Assembly: GCF_000518805.1 (NCBI RefSeq)
Contig: NZ_JAEH01000011.1
Location: 1 to 64,000, forward strand
DNA from: Shewanella waksmanii ATCC BAA-643
Lineage (GTDB): Bacteria; Pseudomonadota; Gammaproteobacteria; Enterobacterales; Shewanellaceae
Length of the DNA: 64,000 nt
Reading direction: 5' to 3'
The position numbers and the translations under genes were made by a program. The first letter of the stretch is position 1. Every line of letters starts with the position of its first letter. The notes under the pieces are model-generated. The model was not told the DNA's origin and made no database searches. It saw only the letters and a list, made by a program, of their open reading frames with translations. Shown one piece after another: positions 10,249-17,810 of the stretch.

Positions 10249-13200
10249 ATGTTTAACAAGTTTTTAATCGCACTTTTATTTGCGGTTGTCACAGCTTCAG
10301 GCGTGACGTTCGCCGATGATACAGAGCTCTATGTTTTTGAGTCTTCAGCGCGAACCGGGGTGAGGCCTAAAGTTCTTATTATTTTTGATAACTCTGGAAG
10401 TATGGATACCTATGAAAATGTACCCGATCCTGACTATATTCCACCACCAGGCTACGATTCTGACTATGATCCAAGCTATGACTACTCTGGTGATGGGTTT
10501 AAGGATATTGTCTACTTTTCAAAAGGTGTGAATAGTGAGCCGCCAGCACTTGGTTCGGATAGCCGTTTTTATACTAAGTACAATGGTTGCCATCAAAGTT
10601 GGCATTTACTTGCGCAATTCGGGACTTTTAAAGGTCATGTAAGTGAATATCGCAGTAAAAACAAAACCGGTACCTGGCAAGAGTTACGCACTAATCGCTC
10701 ATTGAGTCAAAGCCGAATAATTGAGTGTTGGGAAGACATTGAGATTGAAGATCCTATCAACTCGAGCGATTATGGAACAGCTGGTTTTCCTGTTGATGGT
10801 AAGCGGGAGAATAAGAAAAACATCCCTTACAACCATGTTTCAAGTGCGTCTGATGCTGCGTGGGATGGAGCTCTAGCAGCCGCAAAACAAACCAAAATTG
10901 GCCAAGGTGAGTCGGTGACTTTGTACACAGACAATTACCTAAGATGGTACGAGCAAACGCAAGCCGGTGACATTCCACAAGTTTCTAAAAAACGTATCGA
11001 TATCGCAAAGAAAGCAATTTCAGATGTGATTAACACCACCCCCTCCATTGATTTTGGTTTAGCGGTCTTTAATAACAACAGTAACGGTTATGACCGCGAT
11101 GGGGGACGTATAGTTGCCGGTATCACAGATATGACCGTAGGTACTGTAGATGGTGACTCAGCAAGAGATTCAATACTGACCAAGATTAACTCTTTAGACG
11201 CTGAAACATGGACGCCGTTATGTGAAACCTTAGTTGAAGCGCATCAGTATTTTGCCGGAGCTACCGTTAAATTTGGTCATAAAGATAGTAGTTCGCCTGC
11301 TTATGATATTAAAGCGGAGGTTGAGGGTGGCGGTACTTATGATTCACCTTTGAAAATTTGTCCAGATATTGCCTATGTTATTTATGTTACTGATGGAGCG
11401 CCTTCAAATGATTCTGACGCTAATGGCTATGTACAGACGCTGACTTCAGGAGCGGATCCGTTAGGAGATTACTCTGCTTATTATGCTAGAACTTATAACG
11501 GCTGGGCTGATAGTTACATGCCAGCTTTGGCTAGTTATATGTTTCAAAATGATTTAGTGGATAAAGAAGATCGTAATGGTGACAACCCAATGCAAACAGT
11601 AAGAACGTTTACTATTGGGTTCAGTAGTGGTGCAGATGATGCTGCGCCCTTATTAATAGAAACGGCAAAACGTGGAGGTGGCAAGTATTTCGCTGCTCAA
11701 GATAGTTTGGAGTTAAGTAGTGCTTTGTCAGACGCGCTGAGTTCGATTTTGGAGATTGATTCAAGCTTTACTTCCCCCAGTATTGCCAGCAATAACTTTG
11801 ACCGTACGCAAACCTTTGATGCGGCATACTACGCCATGTTTTTACCAGGAAAAGGACCTCGTTGGAGTGGTAACCTGAAAAAGTTGAAGGTGACTTCTGG
11901 TGGAACTCTCGTAGACAAAAACAATAACAACGCGATTGCTGACTCTGGCAACATTAAGCCAACGGCTTGTACCTATTGGTCAAAGTGTACAAGTGGTAGT
12001 GACGGCAACAAGGTTGAAGAAGGTGGCGTAGCAGAGACCATGCGAGCTATGTCTGAACGAAACATCATAAGTAATACGGGGTCAGGAGGCGCACTTGAAG
12101 CTTTAAGTGTTTCTAATGCTGCAGGAGGGGATTTAGCCGGACTGGCGGCGTATATGAATACTACTGAGTCTGAAGTAGCAAAATCCATTGCTTGGCTCGA
12201 AGGTGTTGATGTAGACGATGAGAATGAAAATCAAAACTCCACTGAAATTCGTAATGACATTATGGGAGATCCGTTACATTCTAAACCGTTAGCGATTAAC
12301 TTTGGCACTCCAGCAAGCCCTGATATACGTATCGTTTTAGGAACAAACCAAGGTTTGTTACACATGTTCCAAGATAACGATTCTAGCGTTACTGAATCTT
12401 GGGCGTTTCTCCCCTATGAGTTGTTACCCAACGTCACTAAGCTAAGAGATAACCTGTCTTCTGGAGGACATAGCATTTATGGTATGGATGCATCGCCTGT
12501 AGCTTATGTCAAAACTGGTAGTGGCGGAGTTGAACAGGCTTGGGTGTTTGCCGGTATGCGACGTGGTGGTTCATCTTATTACGGGGTGAATATTACCAGT
12601 CCAGATAATCCTAGCCTGATGTGGAAGATTGACCCGGATTCAGATGGTTTTGCTGAATTGGGACAAAGTTGGTCAGAGCCCGTCGTTACCTTTATTCCTG
12701 GCAATGATGATCCTGTGCTAATCATTGGTGGGGGTTATGATGTAACTTACGATACAACACCAAACTCCAGTCCTTTAGGTAGAACGGTGTATATCGTTGA
12801 TGCAAAAACAGGCTCCTTAATACATACCTTTGGTGCGGGCTCAGGTTCTGGTATTACACCGTTACCAGGGATCAGCGATAGCATTCCCAATTCTGTTGCG
12901 GTACTGGATAGCAATAGTGATGGTGCAACTGACAGAATTTATGCAACCGATACAGGGGGCAATGTATGGCGAATGGATTTACCCAGTAGTGACAAGACAA
13001 CATGGACGGCGTTTAAATTTGCCTCTCTAGGTGGGGGAACTGCGGCTAATGATAGGCGGTTCTTTGCGGAGCCTGTTGTAGCTCAAACTGTATTTAGCAA
13101 TATTTCTGAAGTGACGGTAACGGAATCGACACCAGAAGGTGATAGTTCCACAACAACCAAGACATATCAAAATGTTCCATATGATGCTGTGAGTGTCGGC

Positions 13201-13785
13201 AGTGGCAATCGTCCAAATCCTACAAGTACTGCAACGGAAGATATGTATTACGTATTGCAAGATCGTAATGTTATTACTCGTAGCTTTGATGGCAGTGAAA
13301 ACCCAATTCCTGCAACCATTGCATTAAATGACCTATATAACGTGACCAGCAAGGCGCCAGATACTGATAGCGAGAATATTGCTTTTGGTAAGAAGCTGGG
13401 CTGGTACTACGACTTTACGGGGTCTGGTGAAAAGAGTTTAACGGCAGGCTTGATTGTTGATGGTAAAGTTTATTTTACCTCTTACGTGCCACCTACCGAA
13501 GAATTATCGGATGAACTTTGTACGGTTTCTGGTGAAGGTCGATTGTATGTGTTTGATTTGCATAAAGGCACTCGAACTCATGATACCTTGTTTTACGAAT
13601 TAGGTGAACGTGTACCTGATACACCACAAATTGTGATACCAGCTCCTGATTCCGGTGAAGATCCTTACATTTACATTATTGGTGTCGGTAAAGGAGAGAA
13701 GGGAGCTGATGGGGAGTATACTGGTACTATTAATGTGGGGGCTGGTTTGGGTGTTAACAAAATATACTACCACATAGACGAATAG
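10249..13785 (+). CDS. pilY1: Type IV pilus tip adhesin/assembly factor PilY1
   Basis: Large (1178 residues) secreted PilY1 protein, acting at the pilus tip in adhesion and control of extension/retraction. It has a signal peptide (MFNKFLIALLFAVVTASGVTFA), an N-terminal von Willebrand A-like domain with the MIDAS motif FDNSGSMDTYE near residue 45 and TDGAPSNDSD near residue 380, then a C-terminal beta-propeller. Residues 887-901 (DSNSDGATDRIYATD) match the EF-hand-like calcium site of the PilY1 propeller. It lies between pilX and pilE, the standard order. Confidence 0.93.
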   Translation: MFNKFLIALLFAVVTASGVTFADDTELYVFESSARTGVRPKVLIIFDNSGSMDTYENVPDPDYIPPPGYDSDYDPSYDYSGDGFKDIVYFSKGVNSEPPALGSDSRFYTKYNGCHQSWHLLAQFGTFKGHVSEYRSKNKTGTWQELRTNRSLSQSRIIECWEDIEIEDPINSSDYGTAGFPVDGKRENKKNIPYNHVSSASDAAWDGALAAAKQTKIGQGESVTLYTDNYLRWYEQTQAGDIPQVSKKRIDIAKKAISDVINTTPSIDFGLAVFNNNSNGYDRDGGRIVAGITDMTVGTVDGDSARDSILTKINSLDAETWTPLCETLVEAHQYFAGATVKFGHKDSSSPAYDIKAEVEGGGTYDSPLKICPDIAYVIYVTDGAPSNDSDANGYVQTLTSGADPLGDYSAYYARTYNGWADSYMPALASYMFQNDLVDKEDRNGDNPMQTVRTFTIGFSSGADDAAPLLIETAKRGGGKYFAAQDSLELSSALSDALSSILEIDSSFTSPSIASNNFDRTQTFDAAYYAMFLPGKGPRWSGNLKKLKVTSGGTLVDKNNNNAIADSGNIKPTACTYWSKCTSGSDGNKVEEGGVAETMRAMSERNIISNTGSGGALEALSVSNAAGGDLAGLAAYMNTTESEVAKSIAWLEGVDVDDENENQNSTEIRNDIMGDPLHSKPLAINFGTPASPDIRIVLGTNQGLLHMFQDNDSSVTESWAFLPYELLPNVTKLRDNLSSGGHSIYGMDASPVAYVKTGSGGVEQAWVFAGMRRGGSSYYGVNITSPDNPSLMWKIDPDSDGFAELGQSWSEPVVTFIPGNDDPVLIIGGGYDVTYDTTPNSSPLGRTVYIVDAKTGSLIHTFGAGSGSGITPLPGISDSIPNSVAVLDSNSDGATDRIYATDTGGNVWRMDLPSSDKTTWTAFKFASLGGGTAANDRRFFAEPVVAQTVFSNISEVTVTESTPEGDSSTTTKTYQNVPYDAVSVGSGNRPNPTSTATEDMYYVLQDRNVITRSFDGSENPIPATIALNDLYNVTSKAPDTDSENIAFGKKLGWYYDFTGSGEKSLTAGLIVDGKVYFTSYVPPTEELSDELCTVSGEGRLYVFDLHKGTRTHDTLFYELGERVPDTPQIVIPAPDSGEDPYIYIIGVGKGEKGADGEYTGTINVGAGLGVNKIYYHIDE

Positions 13786-13821
13786 CTGTTTTGAAGCTAG
13801 ATAACCTAAGTAAAGGATGAA

Positions 13822-14214
13822 ATGAGCAAATTAAATCGTGGTTTTTCGTTAGTGGAGTTGATGGTTGCTGTCGCTATTATCGGTATAATTTCGGCAATTG
13901 TTTACCCATCATATACTGAGTACGTTACTGTAAGTGGTCGTGCAGAAGGCCATGCGGCGGTGATGCGCGTGGCTAACCTGCAAGAGCAATTTTATCTAGA
14001 TAACCGTATTTATACTGAAGATATGACTGATTTAGGTTTGACGGCTGATCCTCTTAAAACTGAACATGAACACTATAGTGTTGACTCAAGTGGCACCACA
14101 AGCTTTACGGTGACGGCTACAGCTTTAGGTAAACAAGCTGCTAGAGATACCGCTTGTGCAACCATTAGTGTGACGAGTGCAGGGGTGAAGTCGCCAAAGG
14201 AGTGTTGGCAATGA
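13822..14214 (+). CDS. pilE: Type IV minor pilin PilE
   Basis: Small pilin-like protein (130 residues), last of the minor pilin set. Leader MSKLNRG, then FSLVELMVAVAIIGIISAIVYPSYTEYV with Glu +5 and the typical Pro in the helix. The C-terminal cysteine pair (DTACATIS ... PKECW) forms the disulfide-bounded D-region of pilins. Its stop codon overlaps the start of the next gene (ATGA), indicating translational coupling. Confidence 0.88.
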   Translation: MSKLNRGFSLVELMVAVAIIGIISAIVYPSYTEYVTVSGRAEGHAAVMRVANLQEQFYLDNRIYTEDMTDLGLTADPLKTEHEHYSVDSSGTTSFTVTATALGKQAARDTACATISVTSAGVKSPKECWQ

Positions 14215-14498
14215 AGATTATTATGATTAGCTTGATATTAGCTTTTTCATCGGCTGTAGCTGCTGAAGAGAAAGGTGATTACAAGTGCTTTGTAGAAACG
14301 ACTGAAGGAGAGACGCTAATGTTTTTCCGCTGGAAAATCGCAGATGCCAAAAGGCAAGAACAAGCGCTTGTCGGTCAGACTTTTCAAGGCAAAAAACTCA
14401 AATCGAATTATGTAAAAAAAGTGATGGAATGCCAGCTAGATTATAAAAGCTTTGCTAATGCAAATGCGCAACGATTAGACAAAACTATGGTTCGTTGA
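14211..14498 (+). CDS. Small secreted protein, possibly TapY2-like, coupled to pilE
   Basis: A 95-residue protein with a signal peptide (MKIIMISLILAFSSAVAA) and a short mature domain with two cysteines (YKCFVET, MECQLDY). The ATG at 14211 overlaps the pilE stop (ATGA), so it belongs to the pilus operon. Its position and size recall the small proteins annotated as TapY2 next to pilE in Shewanella and relatives, but I recognise this mainly from context. No U-rich terminator is seen before the convergent gene at 14531. Confidence 0.6.
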   Translation: MKIIMISLILAFSSAVAAEEKGDYKCFVETTEGETLMFFRWKIADAKRQEQALVGQTFQGKKLKSNYVKKVMECQLDYKSFANANAQRLDKTMVR

Positions 14499-14530
14499 CA
14501 GCACGGCACTTCGTTCAATTAGTGATTAAA

Positions 14531-15070
14531 TTAGTTGCAATCAACTGCTCCGGTTTCAAACTGTATTCTGCCTGATGCCGAAATGGTTATGCCCCGAGAC
14601 TCTTCACTTGTTTTACTGCCTGGGCAATACACAAAAGTACCTGATGTTGAATTAGCTGCAACGAGTCCATCTGGGGTAAAGCTAATAGCATTACCGTCAA
14701 AAGTGACAAAATCACTCGTGTTGAATGCATCAAATTGCTGTAAAACTTCATCAGTCCCATCGATGCTATTGTCTGTGCCACCATCAATAAAAATATGATA
14801 ACCAGCGCTCCAATCGGTACCGCACCCTGCATTTGCTGTGGGACACATAGTGACTCGCGAACCGTAACTTACCGCATAGTTCCTAGTCAAAAGTAATGAC
14901 TGCTGGATGCGACGAACTTCCCCCTCGCTTCGATAAGCTTCATACATGCTTTTCATGGACGGTACGCCAACGGTTATCAAAATTATGGCAATGACCATAG
15001 TGACCATCAGCTCTACTAACGTAAAGCCCTGTGACCATTTACTTGAATAACCCTGCTGCAACCGTCGCAT
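14531..15070 (-). CDS. GspH/FimT-family pseudopilin, copy 1
   Basis: 179-residue pilin-like protein: leader with WSQG/FTLVELMVTMVIAIILITVGVP, Glu +5, then the GspH/FimT pattern (QSLLLTRNYAVSYGSRVTMCP and later VYCPGSKTSEESRGITISASGRI) and paired cysteines in the C-terminal domain. In many type IV pilus loci fimT/fimU starts the minor pilin operon; here it points against pilE from downstream. It is a paralogue of the next gene (15188-15706), sharing the IDG-D and CP...C pattern along the whole length. Confidence 0.82.
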   Translation of the reverse strand: MRRLQQGYSSKWSQGFTLVELMVTMVIAIILITVGVPSMKSMYEAYRSEGEVRRIQQSLLLTRNYAVSYGSRVTMCPTANAGCGTDWSAGYHIFIDGGTDNSIDGTDEVLQQFDAFNTSDFVTFDGNAISFTPDGLVAANSTSGTFVYCPGSKTSEESRGITISASGRIQFETGAVDCN

Positions 15071-15187
15071 ATATATCTCCCAATTATCCTGTTAAGTATA
15101 TGTGAGATTACACGGTTTTACAGCTCTGTATAGGAGCTTTTTCGAGCCAATTAATTGGCAAGCTGCTACAAATTGACGCTGTACGCA

Positions 15188-15706
15188 CTAATCTAAGCAG
15201 TCGATGTTATTTTTAGTCGAGAAACGTATGCGACCAGCCTGATTGATGACAACGGCCTGTGAAAAAGGGCTGGTTCGGCTTGAAGGGCAATAAGAAAGTG
15301 TCCCGTTCGTTCCTGAGGCTAGTCCATCTCGTTGAAAGCGTATTACTGCACGATTGTACAAAATGAAATCATGTTCATGGAAACTGTCGCTGGTTAGCAA
15401 TATTTGGTCTTGGCCGTCGATGACATTAGGTTCACCAGAGTCTATGAAAAGGGTGATGCCTTGCTGCCAGTCGTTATGACAATAGCCGTCGGTCAAAGGG
15501 CAGGCTGTAACTCGTGCGCCATAGCTTATCGCTGCATTACGTCCCAGCATGAGAGTACTTTGAATTGTGCGTATGGCCATATTCGCACGATAAGCCTGGT
15601 AGAGATCCGTTAACGATGGTAGAGCGATACTAACCAAGGTGATGGCTATCACTAGGGTTGTCATCAACTCAACCAGATTAAATCCAGTAGAAAGTTTCAT
15701 TTTCAA
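15188..15706 (-). CDS. GspH/FimT-family pseudopilin, copy 2
   Basis: 172-residue paralogue of the preceding gene: MKMKLSTG/FNLVELMTTLVIAITLVSIALP, Glu +5, then RNAAISYGARVTACPL, IDGQDQILL, SYCPSSRTS and a C-terminal cysteine (NNIDCLD). Residue +2 is Asn where copy 1 has Thr. It reads first in a likely two-gene minus-strand unit, with 117 bp between the two genes. A tandem duplication followed by divergence is the simplest origin. It is divergent from glnB. Confidence 0.8.
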   Translation of the reverse strand: MKMKLSTGFNLVELMTTLVIAITLVSIALPSLTDLYQAYRANMAIRTIQSTLMLGRNAAISYGARVTACPLTDGYCHNDWQQGITLFIDSGEPNVIDGQDQILLTSDSFHEHDFILYNRAVIRFQRDGLASGTNGTLSYCPSSRTSPFSQAVVINQAGRIRFSTKNNIDCLD

Positions 15707-15922
15707 TCCTTGAAAAGTTGTCGTGCATCCTGCACTGGCGGCAAAATTGTCGCCTGATTTGAAGTATAGACGAGCTTGCTGATGTTGCCGCTAAGATTTA
15801 TTCGATTTGGATTGCTAACTAAAACAGAGGTAAGTGGCTGTATTTATGCCTTTAGGCAATTTAATGCCCGTGGTAAGCTAGTGGCTATTCAACCCGTTAT
15901 GCGAACAATTTAGGAGCTGTAA

Positions 15923-16261
<339 letters not shown>

Positions 16262-16291
16262 TTTACAGAACAAGTCGCAGAGTATGAGTTA

Positions 16292-16323
16292 AAAAAGCCG
16301 CTAATATTTATTAGCGGCTTTTT
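16292..16323 (+). terminator. Bidirectional terminator between glnB and nagR
   Basis: A perfect 15-bp stem with a 2-base loop (AAAAAGCCGCTAATA / TATTAGCGGCTTTTT). It ends in T on both strands, so it can serve the converging glnB and nagR genes. Confidence 0.88.
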
Positions 16324-16357
16324 GTTTTCATTGACTGAATGCTCTATTTAGTTTTGA

Positions 16358-17371
16358 CTAAGTAGGGTGATTGGTAGAGTCTCGTATTACCGGCTCTGGA
16401 ACAAATACTCGACCCGTATCTGATTTAATGTTTGATTTTTTGGCGATCAACAACTCTGTTGCCACTTGTGCTATGCGTTCATTGGGTTGGTGAACTGTGG
16501 TGAGTTTAGGCCAAGTTTGCCTTGAAAATGGACTATCCTCAAAGCCGACGATAGAAAGTTGGCCCGGGATATCAACTCCTTCCAAGCGTGCGGCAAATAA
16601 TGCCCCAGCAGCTATCTCATCGTTACAAGCAACAATTGCGGTCGGCTTATCTGCTTGCTCTAATAAGCTACGCGCGCCTTCTACACCTGATTCAAATGAA
16701 TATTGACCCGGGACGATAAACTGCTCATTCACTGATAGGTGGTTGTTCTGCATTGCTTGTCTAAAGCCTGCTAGACGCTCTTTGGTTGATTCATGTTGAT
16801 GATCGCCGCTTAAGAACGCAATTGATTTATGGCCAAGATCAATTAGGTGCTGCGTAATTGAAATTGCACCGTGGCGGTCATTGACCAAAACGGCAATCCC
16901 TTCTTGTTCAGGGGCTTTCTCACCGGCGATGATACGTACATAATTTGCATTGGCTTCATCTAGTGCATTGAGCACTTTTGGGTCTTCAGATAGTGGCGGA
17001 GTCAGCACCAAGCCAGACAGCCGCGCTTGCTTAACCAGTGTTGTCAATTCTTCACAGATATTAGCCGACTTTGCATCGCAGGGGTGAATCAATAATTCAT
17101 AACCTGCGGCCTTACATGACGACAAAATACCATTTTGCATATCAATGACATAGTAAGCATTGGGGTTGTCATAGACAAAACCAATCACATAGGATTTTGT
17201 GCCGGCCAAGTTACGCGCTGCAACGTTAGGTTGATAGTTTAGTGCTTCAATAGCCTGATTAACTTTGTCTATTGTGGTTTGCTTTACCGAAGGCTCATTG
17301 TTGGTGACCCTTGATACGGTTTTAATTGAGACACCAGCATGTTTAGCTACGTCATTTATTGTTACTTTCAT
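16358..17371 (-). CDS. nagR: LacI-family repressor of the NAG regulon (NagR)
   Basis: 337-residue LacI/GalR-type regulator: N-terminal helix-turn-helix (VTINDVAKHAGVSIKTVSRV) with hinge helix (NVAARNLAGTKSYVIGF), then a periplasmic-binding-protein-like effector domain (IVACNDEIAAGALFAA, SIVGFEDSPFSR). ATG 17371 (MKVTIND) is the normal family start; an upstream start would add five residues. It is divergent from the first TonB receptor. Seven palindromes with a central CG, as LacI-family proteins bind, lie across the following 25 kb. In Shewanella a LacI-type NagR controls chitin/GlcNAc genes; assignment here is by context. The likely effector is GlcNAc-6-P or a related sugar (inference). Confidence 0.85.
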   Translation of the reverse strand: MKVTINDVAKHAGVSIKTVSRVTNNEPSVKQTTIDKVNQAIEALNYQPNVAARNLAGTKSYVIGFVYDNPNAYYVIDMQNGILSSCKAAGYELLIHPCDAKSANICEELTTLVKQARLSGLVLTPPLSEDPKVLNALDEANANYVRIIAGEKAPEQEGIAVLVNDRHGAISITQHLIDLGHKSIAFLSGDHQHESTKERLAGFRQAMQNNHLSVNEQFIVPGQYSFESGVEGARSLLEQADKPTAIVACNDEIAAGALFAARLEGVDIPGQLSIVGFEDSPFSRQTWPKLTTVHQPNERIAQVATELLIAKKSNIKSDTGRVFVPEPVIRDSTNHPT

Positions 17372-17810
17372 CAAACCTACACTCATCTTTTTAGCTGTAA
17401 TGCAGATGCAAATGCTTATCTGCGCATGTTACATATTGCGATTTTGTCACCAGTGAACTGTCAATTTACAGGCAATTTTTATCATTTCAGTGCGACTATA
17501 GTGCGAACTTTTATTCTATTTAGCAATAATCAAATTTAATTTGAGTATTACTTATATTCGAAAGTTTGTTCGGTCTTTTTGGTGTATGTTTTTATTTTAC
17601 AATAATTTAACAAAGTTCGTTAATTAAAAAACCTGTAAAAAAAATGTTCAATCGAGCAAGAAATTGAGTCTGATGGTTATTTTCTTGTGGCGCAACTGTT
17701 AATTCTTGTGTAATGTTTGTACTGCGACATGACAGCGTTGTCATTTTGTTAAGAAGTCAGTTGGCGGCGCTAAAAAATAAAATAATAGAAAGTTATGAAA
17801 GGGAAACGAG
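17372..17810 (+). promoter_or_regulatory. Divergent control region nagR / TonB receptor 1
   Basis: This 439-bp A+T-rich stretch has no convincing gene. TTGTGG (17685-17690), an 18-bp spacer and TGTAAT (17709-17714) can serve as promoter for the receptor. A NagR operator lies just past its expected start point. No operator is seen close to nagR itself, so autoregulation would have to act from the shared site, about 360 bp away. Confidence 0.5.
17729..17744 (+). promoter_or_regulatory. NagR operator 1 (before TonB receptor 1)
   Basis: ATGACAGCGTTGTCAT, a 16-bp near-perfect palindrome with central CG, lies 66 bp upstream of the receptor start codon and about 8 bp past the likely transcription start, a position suited to repression. 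Confidence 0.8.

Noticed and set aside
17265-17539. Plus-strand frames of 60-66 codons across the nagR start and the control region
   Set aside because: They run antisense through nagR or its upstream region, without ribosome-binding sites or family features.
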